A DNA stretch of 64,000 bases from Lycorma delicatula (taxonomy: Eukaryota; Arthropoda; Insecta; Hemiptera; Fulgoridae). The stretch is from contig NC_134461.1 in the NCBI RefSeq assembly GCF_047948215.1, positions 126,924,512 to 126,988,511 of the forward strand, given 5' to 3'. The first letter of the stretch is position 1, and every line of letters starts with the position of its first letter. Under the pieces are notes generated by a model. The model was given only the letters and a program-made list of their open reading frames with translations. It had not been told where the DNA came from and did not search any database. Shown piece after piece: positions 57,201 through 64,000 of this stretch. The translations under genes were made by a program, and so were the position numbers.

Positions 57201-58715
57201 TTGACTCTGCACTGTTAACAAAATTAAGACTGAACAAAATTAATTCGTTCCTCAATCCAGTGTTTAATACAAACAACACAGCTGTGTTTTCAGCTACATG
57301 TTTTGACCTCGACAGACACGATTAATCTTGTCCATGAAGGCTCACTCTTCATTATTAGATATGATGTCATAATATGTGACTTTGATATGATTTAATTATT
57401 TTTCTAGTATTGTTTATTTAAAGCTTAAAACTTATGTTTACAAAGTTAAACAATAAAAAATGAGCTAACAAAATACTATATAGGAGCTTAAAATGCTAAC
57501 TATATGTTGAAAAATGAAAAAAAATCCTTTAATTAAAATTAAAAAATTTTTCAAAACTGGTGGGTCATAGAAAGATTCTGAATTCATATGTTTTCAGCAT
57601 TAAAAAAGAGATTAAAATCATGCATCACATGTTAGGAAACAAAAATTATGTTTATCAGTGTTATCTGCATCAAAGAGAAATCATCAGTGGAAAAAAAGTA
57701 TTTCAAAATCTTAAAAAAGCTGCAGCAGGATGTATAGAACTGTTGACATTAGCTGTAAAATTTGCATCCTCATATTTTACAGGGCAAGGTAAACAATTGC
57801 AAAGGTTTTGATTATAGGTACTGGACAATCATTTGTACAATATAAATGGATCTGGTATCAATTAATTTTTTCTTTTCCCTGAAATTAAACAAATTTTTGA
57901 GTAGATCAACCATAGATCAGATTTTTGAGTACATCCACCAAAAAGACACCAACTAGTTCAAGAAACAATGCAAAAATTTCTACAAAATTATTTTTCTGAA
58001 TAGTACTTATTTTTTTTATTAATATTTTTATATTACTGAAAAACTGCAGTTTGGTACACTTAGAAGAAAAAAATTAACTTATTTTTTTATGATATTGTTT
58101 TTCTGTTATATTGATTTTTGGGAAACTTCATGGGCATAAACAAAGATTTCTACATTTCTGTGAGTCGTAGTTCAAGTTCATTAGTATGCAATGTTTTATG
58201 CCATTTCTTTTACTTTTATTTTTTTATTACAAAATAAGGGTTAATAAGGGGATAGTTGATTTTAATTTGGTGCCCACTTTTAATAAGTCAAAATTAAAAA
58301 AAAAAATTATTAAGTATTATTTTCTTTTTTCTTATTGGCTTCTTTGGTTGGTTTTTTAAGAAGTTTGTTTTATTTTTGGAATAGTTTCTTTCTTGTAGGT
58401 TTTTTTAAACTGTTCTATAATACTAAAAGAAGAGTCAAAAATTATAGAGAGAAATTTATTAGATTATATTTATGTAGAAAAGATTATTTTATTTGACATT
58501 TTTAAAATGAATTACCATATCAGTACTTGCTAAAAAATGAAAGAACAATATAGTTGGATTAATTGAAATTTAAAACAACAGCTAATATCAGTTGCTGAAA
58601 TTTACTTTTATTGATACAGATCTATTTTCAAAATCACTACATTAAAGTAGTCCCTTAATATTAAACTTTTTAAAAATTTATTTACCTACAAAATTTAATT
58701 CATTCAACTTTACAG

Positions 58716-59080
58716 GAAGCAGAACATAGAAGAATTACGGAACTTCAACAAAGACAAGCAGCTGTTCCACCAAGAAGACCAGCACCTCCACATCCAAGCG
58801 CTTATCCTGGTCAACAGTACATTGCACCTATAAGAGAAGCCGGATGGCAACAACAGCAACAACCAAGCTGTCAGCAGAAACAGCAACAACCTCAGCAATG
58901 GGCAAGTCCACCAACACAATCACTTCCACAAGGACAACAGTGGGTACATGGATCTGGTATGCCACCTCGTAGTGACAAACCTTTACCTGATTCTATTATA
59001 CAGACACTTACGCAACGAGTCCAAAATAGAATAAACAACAATCCTGATTCAAGCCAAACTATTAACAATAATAGAAGAAG
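58716..59080 (+). CDS. smash: smash-like exon K: Gln/Pro-rich region with LPDSIIQTLTQRVQNR
   Basis: The acceptor is caactttacag before 58716 and the donor is AGAAG|gtatac at 59081. There are 121 codons plus two bases. The peptide starts EAEHRRITELQQRQAAVPPR, passes through PAPPHPSAYPGQQY and a Gln-rich stretch, and ends DKPLPDSIIQTLTQRVQNR followed by an Asn-rich tail. The IIQTLTQRVQNR helix is probably the conserved element just before the LIM domain. Antisense open frames here are shadows of the CAG/CAA-rich codons. Confidence 0.9.
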
Positions 59081-59179
59081 GTATACTAACATTTGTCTAG
59101 TTAATTAACAAAGATATTGCACAAACAAATTTAATTAATTTATAAAACTTAATTTTACTTAAAAAGTTTTTTTATGATA

Positions 59180-60000
59180 ATATGAGGTCTGTTCAGAAAA
59201 TGATCAGACTTTTATCTCTGGTGCTCATACAGATATTTTGAGATGTTCAGTTGGTATCATGCATAGTTTTGGAAGTAATATTCAATCCTCCACCACCTAC
59301 ATGTGCCTACAATTAGTTTTGGCATAGTATTTGGGGTGTTATTTGGTGTTGATATGATTTTTTCAATGAGTGACTTATACAAACAAAGAGCTGCAATGAG
59401 TTATCTGTGGTAAGCCCGGTAAAAGTTTTACTGAAATACGCATAATAGTAAAAGAGACTTTTGAGGAGAACTTTCTGAGGCAAACACAATGTGTGTGTAT
59501 GCACAAATGCGCGCATCCACACACAAACACAAGTGTTTCAGGTATTTTAAAAATGGTTGCGTATCTATTAAAGATGATGCTCATCCGGGAAGGTTATCAA
59601 TGTCAATGGACAAGTCTATGGTGCCCAACTTAACAATTTGGTGAGGTCAAATTGATATTTAACAATTCATAAGATAGCAGAAGAAACTGAAATTTTGTTG
59701 GATTTATGTCACAAAACCCCACCTGAAAAATTAGAAATGTATCATGTTGCCATCAAGTTCATTCCAAAAACAGAAAGACAATCATATATTCTTATTTGCC
59801 AGGAATGTTTGTCATGCAAACATTCCTGAAACCTTTCATGTTTGTCATGAAACCTTTTAATAACTGGATAACTGGTGATGAGATATAGATATATGGATAT
59901 GATTAGGAAAGTAAGTATCAGCCATTATGAATTGGAAAATTATTACTAAGATCAAAAAGTCATCTAAAAGTTATTTTGACAAAAAGGTTTTAAACAGCTT
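59180..60000 (+). mobile_element. Truncated mariner relic
   Basis: The left end tgaggtctgttcagaaaatg looks like a mariner TIR. The + strand shows VSIKDDAHPGRLSMS near 59565, then KFIPKTERQSYIL-like sequence, and TGDEI.IYGYD near 59874-59900 with the first Asp kept. The following SPRPKKARQS-type region is degraded and the rest of the catalytic domain is missing. Closest in the window is the element at 61368-62675. Confidence 0.65.
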
Positions 60001-60284
60001 ATCTCAAAAATTTCAGTATCATACCTTCAGCTTCTGGTCTTATCCTAGCTTTAATTAATCTGGCAGTGATTTTAAATTGTCAGTACTGGTTGATTTATGA
60101 TTTATGTCTGTTCATAGGCCATAGAGTCAAAAAATATTGACTGTGTGAAAGTTTTCCTAAACTTTGAAAACTGTATAATATAGTATATTAGCTTTTATGT
60201 CTACTTATTTTTTTGTTTGTGTGATTGTATTAAAAATGATAGCTTCATTTTTAAAATTTAAAAATATATTTTTATTCATGGTCG

Positions 60285-60415
60285 CAACAACAATTAAAGT
60301 CATTAGCGAATCATCAATATATGCGTGAATGTACCAGTAAATGTGTAGTCTTGAACAGACTCAGGCTGACCATTCCTGAGGTGTGTGTTAATTTAAAACC
60401 CAACCAACAAGTAAC
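60285..60415 (-). mobile_element. SINE fragment, tail type A, antisense
   Basis: Read on the minus strand from 60410: aattaacacacacctcagga, atggtcagcctgagtctgtt, caagactacacatttactgg. This is the region of the type A SINE following the tRNA head (cacatctcaggaatggtcga, actgagactgtacaagacta). Only the tail part remains. Confidence 0.75.
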
Positions 60416-60491
60416 ACTGGTAACCAAAAATTTTATTTTTATATATTTATTTGTAAACAGTTTTTTATCAATTTCTTTTTTAAATTTCTAG

Positions 60492-60667
60492 AAATGATAT
60501 GGCTGTAGTTGCTCAAAATGTTGATTCACAACAGAGAGTGTCTGTACAACCGCAACAAGTTAGAATGGAATCTCAACAGCATTTACAACTTCAACAGCAG
60601 CATCATCAAGAAAAAATGTTAAGTGTTAGTGGAAAGAAAAAATGTTCACACTGTGGTGAAGAACTTG
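60492..60667 (+). CDS. smash: smash-like exon L: start of the LIM domain
   Basis: The acceptor is tttaaatttctag before 60492; the first base completes an Arg codon. The donor is CTTG|gtaatg at 60668, leaving phase 1. The 58 codons are Gln-rich (QLQQQHHQEKMLSVSGKK) and finish KCSHCGEELG. The Cys-x2-Cys pair is the first half of the LIM zinc site 1. The next exon, carrying the rest of LIM, is not found in the remaining 3.3 kb, which is filled by two mariners, so it lies beyond 64000. Confidence 0.9.
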
Positions 60668-61367
60668 GTAATGTATTTTTATTCTTTGTTTGCTTATTTA
60701 TAAAAGAAATTAGATTTCCTATTATTGTAATCTTATATTTAAATCTTTTATCCTTTAATCAGCCTTGATCTATAACCTAACCTATTTCTTGGATTTTATT
60801 AAGCTATAGTTTATTAGAATAGATGTAGAAAATATAGCAAGTTTTAAAAAAAAGTTTTTTTTTAGTAAATCTAATCGTTATAAAAAAATATATCCTAAAA
60901 AAAGTGGCAATTCCCTACTCATTTTCTTTTGTATTTGTTGCCTTTGGGTGGTTTTCAAGTATAAAAGTCTTGAGGTGGTTTAACAATATTTGGTATACAT
61001 GTTTGCACTAATACTTTGTTAATAAATATGGTGGTCTTACGATAATGCGATAATGATTTATAATTCATAGAGTACAGTACAAATTTAATATTCTGTTCAA
61101 GTTTTTAGGGTTCTAAATAATTGCAGGGTTTTAACTAATATTTGGTGTAAACAATTCTAAAGAGAACCATTCTGTTTTTTAAAAAAAAAATCATCTGAAA
61201 TTTAAAACACTTGTGATCATTTATGTACACTTGCATTAAAATTCAATCGGAAACTGAAATAATTGTGAACAACAAGTTATTACCATATACAAAACAAATA
61301 TTTTTTTACTCTTCAACCTAGAAGCAATGCAGATTTAACTTAATTTATAAAAAAGGAATTTCATCTA
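60668..61367. other. Intron after exon L, AT-rich
   Basis: After the donor at 60668 there is only AT-rich sequence. The open frame continuing from the exon past the donor is intron read-through. The intron runs past the window end. Confidence 0.7.
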
Positions 61368-62675
61368 CGAGGTGTGATCAAAAAATACAGTAAATGAATT
61401 TTTATAGTGGCAACTGCCGATGCTACATCCATATGCTGTAATTTATCCAATAGCGTGATTAACTGAGACAGGCAGGGACAAGTTGTAACACGTTCGAGCT
61501 TGCCAGTCAGCTGCCAGAGACGTTAGAGTGAGGTTGTGTTTATCGTGGCTGTTGCGCAACATGGATTTTGAACAACGCATTAACATTAAGTTATGTTTTA
61601 AGTTGCAAAAGAGTGCCAAAGAAGCTCACGAAATGTTAGAATCGGTGTACGGCGATAATGTGGTAACTTTGAAGACTGTGTACAAGAGGTATGACCGATT
61701 TAAAAACGGAAATGAGTCTGTTGAAGATGAGCAGCGTGCGGGACGTCCAGTAACCTCAAAAACAGTTGAAAATGTGCAAAAGGTGGAAACAATGGTTCGT
61801 TCAAACAGGCGAATGACTATTCGAGAGTTATCGGAAGACCTTAACATCTCGTACGGATCCGTTCAAAGCATTTTAACTAATGAATTGCAAATGAGACGAG
61901 TGAGTGCAAAATTTGTTCCCAGACTTTTGAGTGATGGACGGAAGGAAAATTGTGTGTCAATTTGCACGGAGTTGAAGGGGCGTCTTCATGCAGATCCGGC
62001 TTCATGAACAAAATTGTAACTGGAGATGAAATTTGGGTCTATGGCTATGACCCTGAGACCAAAATGCAGAGTTCGCAATGGAAAACCAGTTCATCTCCTC
62101 GCCCTAAAAAGGCACGTCAGTCAAAATCCAACATCAAGGTCATGCTCGTTGTTTTTTTCGATAGTGAGGGCATAGTGCGATCAGAGTTCGTTCCAAGGGG
62201 AACAACTGTAAACTCTGAACTTTATAAGGGTGTACTGCAACGTTGCGAAACGACGTACGAAGAAAGCGACCAGAAAAATGGACTAATGGCTTCCTTCTTC
62301 ACCACGACAATGCGCTGTATCACACCTTGCTTCTCATTCGCGAGTTTTTGGCCAAAAAAGTGTTCCTGTCTGTCCACATCTGTCGTACCCACCGGATTTA
62401 GCACCATGCGACTTTTGGCTCTTCCCAAAAATTAAAACTGTGCTTAAAGGAAAAGATTTTGACACCATTGCTGACATTGAGAGGGCCACGACCGAGCAGC
62501 TGAAAGCCCTTCCGAAAGACGCCTTCCACAAATGCCTCCAGTCATGTAGTCAACGTTGGGATAAGTGCATTGCTAGCCAAGGACAGTATTTTGAAGGAGA
62601 TTAAATCGAATTCTATGTAACCTTATTACTTTTTTTAATAAAAAATTATTCACCGTATTTTTTGAACACTCCTCA
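61368..62675 (+). mobile_element. mariner element, best-preserved copy (1.31 kb)
   Basis: TA flanks both sides (61366-61367 and 62676-62677). The ends are cgaggtgtgatcaaaaaata on the left and tattttttgaacactcctca on the right, inverted with few differences. It contains a nearly complete transposase with a few frame breaks (see the separate entry). It lies in the intron after exon L. Compared with the other mariners here it is clearly the youngest or slowest decayed. Confidence 0.95.
61561..62604 (+). pseudogene. mariner transposase with few frameshifts, DD34D
   Basis: The start is the ATG at 61561 (MDFEQRINIKLCFKLQKSAK). The first frame, to 62007, covers both helix-turn-helix units (TLKTVYKRYDRFKNG, EDEQRAGRPVTSK, MTIRELSEDLNISYGSVQS). 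A break near 61980 shifts to FMNKIVTGDEIWVYGYDPET with the first Asp (about 62020). A second break near 62270 precedes the LHHDNA segment (Asp codon 62306-62308), and a third near 62350-62390 precedes YPPDLAPCDFWLFPK (Asp codon 62410-62412). The last two Asp are 34 residues apart if one base is missing, as in mariners. The C-terminus ends RWDKCIASQGQYFEGD with a stop near 62604. All three catalytic Asp survive, but the frame does not. Confidence 0.9.
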
Positions 62676-63286
62676 TATTTTAATTATTGTACTAGAATAT
62701 AATAACAAAAAACAAATGTTTTCATCAGCAAGGGTCTGTCTATTATTTTTTCACCTTATATTTCATCAAAGTAATTTCATTTTATTTTTATTTTTTTATT
62801 CTTGGGAGGTTTTTGTATTAGTTTATGAAATGGGGGATTTGTAATTATTCTAATTAATCTATTTTTAATTGTCTTTATTATAATTACAGATATTGTTATT
62901 TATACAAATTACATTTGTAAATATGATCTGAATTCTATCAGATTTATAAAATATTAAAAAAATACATTTCATGTTCATTAAAATCTATTTCTTACTGCTA
63001 TTTATTTAAAGATTGGGTCATACACTTAAATTGTTGTTGCTAAAGAAATTTCTTGATTTGTAATTTTGGTAATATTTGATAACAATCAAAATCAGAATAA
63101 TTAAACTTTTAAAAATATTTACTCTTACATAATTTGTTGTTTTTTAGTACCTTTTCTATGATCTTAGTCAGAAGACCTTGCTTTAATCTTTAATCCTCTA
63201 CATTATTGCTAGATACTGATCATAGATTCTTCTTCATTGCTAGATTTAATAGAAAAAGATCTGGAAAATTAATACCAAGATAAATA
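62676..63286. other. AT-rich intron between two mariners
   Basis: No coding exon, repeat or splice pair in phase 1 was found here. In particular, no continuation of the LIM domain is visible. Confidence 0.6.
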
Positions 63287-64000
63287 CAAGACGCAGTTCA
63301 AAAGTAAGGGCCAGTGAGCTATAAATAGTGATTGACAACACAGACTGGTTTGCACATGTGTAGAAGCTTTAAGCAATCTTTTGGGAATGTAACTGCCACA
63401 TTGCTGTCAGTTCACTGTTGTTTGGTTTTGTGTGACAGTATGTTAAAATTAGTGCAATAACAAATCCTGCCGGTTGTGAAGTTCGATCAGTAATTAGATT
63501 TCTAAACGCAAGAGGACGTAATGTTGCTAAAATTCACTGTCAATTGTATGAAATATATGGGCCTATTGCAATGAGTGAAAAAAAGGTGAGAAAATGGTGT
63601 CATCAGTTTAAGGAAGGCCGTTCAGATGTACATGATGAACAGAGAAGTGGCATGCCTAGTGTCCAGATTTACAATCTTATTGAAAATGTGCATGCAGAAG
63701 TGAGAGAAAATCATTGCTTTATGACCATCTTTCTCTAGAATTTCCAAAAATTTCAGACAGCATTGTTGAGAATCATGACTGACACTTTAGGCTATGATGT
63801 GTGGGTGTTGAAAATGTTGGCAAATGCTCACAAAGATCTTAGAATGACATCTGCATGTGCTTTTTTCTGCTGCTTTATTCACGAGGGAGACAATTTTTTT
63901 CCCATATTGTCACTGGTGACAAAACGTGAATTTCAGATGTGTTTCATCTTATCTGAGATGAAACAGTCCACGCAGTGGCATCATTCCGGTTCACCTAAAC
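63287..64000 (+). mobile_element. mariner, left part only, cut by the window edge
   Basis: The left end gcagttcaaaagtaagggcc follows a TA. The transposase starts near 63436 with NPAGCEVRSVIRFLNARG, then AMSEKKVRKWCHQFKEGRSD, VHDEQRSGMPSVQ, and after a frame break VWVLKMLANAHKDLRMTSA and a degraded first catalytic block near 63915 (KREFQ in place of GDETW). It ends at the edge within the QSTQWHHSGSP segment. This subfamily is different from 61368-62675 and related to 36291-37620 by its start. Confidence 0.8.

Larger units (their letters stand above)
54855..58715. other. Intron between exons J and K
   Basis: This 3.9-kb intron contains a small hairpin repeat (55313-55437), an (act)n microsatellite, a tRNA-like SINE fragment (56215-56320) and a multicopy-protein relic (56745-57200). 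57560-57811 has an 83-codon open frame (MGHRKILNSYVFSIKKEIKI and so on) that I cannot assign. The remainder is AT-rich. Confidence 0.7.
59081..60491. other. Intron between exons K and L
   Basis: This 1.4-kb intron contains a decayed mariner (59180-60000) and an antisense SINE fragment (60285-60415). The rest is AT-rich. Confidence 0.75.
4359..60667 (+). other. smash: Gene span: smallish/LMO7-LIMCH1-like LIM protein, partial at both ends
   Basis: Twelve exons with GT-AG borders join in one frame to give about 1,500 residues, with every splice phase compatible with the next. The protein is mostly disordered. It has a long Ser/Asp/Asn-rich acidic region, a proline stretch (EKPPPPPPSEL), a charged coiled coil (LRLRELEAEKTRLEWEREEE and what follows), a second proline segment, a conserved HWLIQEAEHRRI block split by an intron, a Gln-rich region with LPDSIIQTLTQRVQNR, and the start of a C-terminal LIM domain (KKCSHCGEEL). 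This order is that of arthropod LMO7/LIMCH1 relatives. In Drosophila the homologue Smallish acts at adherens junctions with Bazooka and Src42A (family knowledge). The first exon here starts in phase 2, so upstream coding exons lie outside the window. The LIM domain is cut after its first zinc pair, so more exons follow to the right. The family call is from recognition of motifs; no search was run. Confidence 0.85.

Noticed and set aside
58710..59092. Two antisense frames rich in Leu, Trp and Cys.
   Set aside because: They are mirror images of the Gln/Pro-rich codons of exon K.
59313..59584. Two antisense frames with His/Cys-rich peptides.
   Set aside because: They lie over a mariner relic and a ca/tg-rich stretch and show no family signature.
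1..64000. CRISPR arrays, operons, phage or bacterial defence systems.
   Set aside because: The window is eukaryotic: spliced exons, SINEs and mariners; no regularly spaced repeats or bacterial gene order exist.

Overview
This is a strongly AT-rich piece of an animal nuclear genome, almost certainly an insect. The evidence is spliceosomal introns with GT-AG borders, many mariner and Tc1-type DNA transposon relics, tRNA-derived SINEs, and one multi-exon gene of a known insect type. The repeat spectrum (several DD34D mariner subfamilies, SINEs ending in a 'ctgaagta...gaggctaaacaggaaaaagaaa' type tail, R1/Jockey-like and RTE-like LINEs) reminds me of hemipteran genomes. That lineage guess is an inference and is not proven by the window.

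From position 4359 to the right edge, the window appears to lie inside a single large gene on the + strand. I assembled 12 coding exons whose splice phases all agree (4359-4491, 5661-7943, 25128-25469, 28861-29013, 32005-32116, 33933-34135, 37900-38029, 40628-40788, 51154-51455, 54707-54854, 58716-59080, 60492-60667). Together they give about 1,500 residues of a mostly disordered protein with Ser-rich, proline-rich, charged coiled-coil and Gln-rich parts. It runs into the first Cys-x2-Cys of a LIM domain, at a splice site after 60667. The layout and motifs (HWLIQEAEHRRI, LPDSIIQTLTQRVQNR, KKCSHCGEEL) match the insect LMO7/LIMCH1 homologue called smallish (smash) in Drosophila. The first exons lie left of the window and the rest of the LIM domain lies right of it. 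One extra candidate is a 60-nt cassette exon at 46646-46705 that keeps phase.

Almost everything else is intron. The introns (up to 17 kb) are packed with transposon relics. These include a TIR element at 2001-4157, Tc1/mariner-like relics at 365-1685, 8140-9722, 22713-24030 and 47880-48930, and mariners at 26370-27418, 36291-37620, 42805-45383 (with a second mariner, 43437-44687, nested in it), 59180-60000, 61368-62675 and 63287-64000. There are LINE fragments at 20680-21846, 30580-31330 and 38850-40370. A multicopy protein family of unclear class appears in two pieces (34190-35670 and 56745-57200). There are several SINE copies with clear target-site duplications, a piggyBac-type MITE with exact TTAA ends (14881-15037), and a near-perfect palindrome of about 450 bp (33083-33560).

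No prokaryotic features, CRISPR arrays, rRNA genes or functional tRNA genes were found. None of the transposase or reverse-transcriptase copies is intact. The most interesting leads are the candidate cassette exon, the long intronic palindrome that would be transcribed as a hairpin, the SINE family that shares one head but carries two different tails, and a hammerhead-ribozyme-like core motif near 1902-1932.
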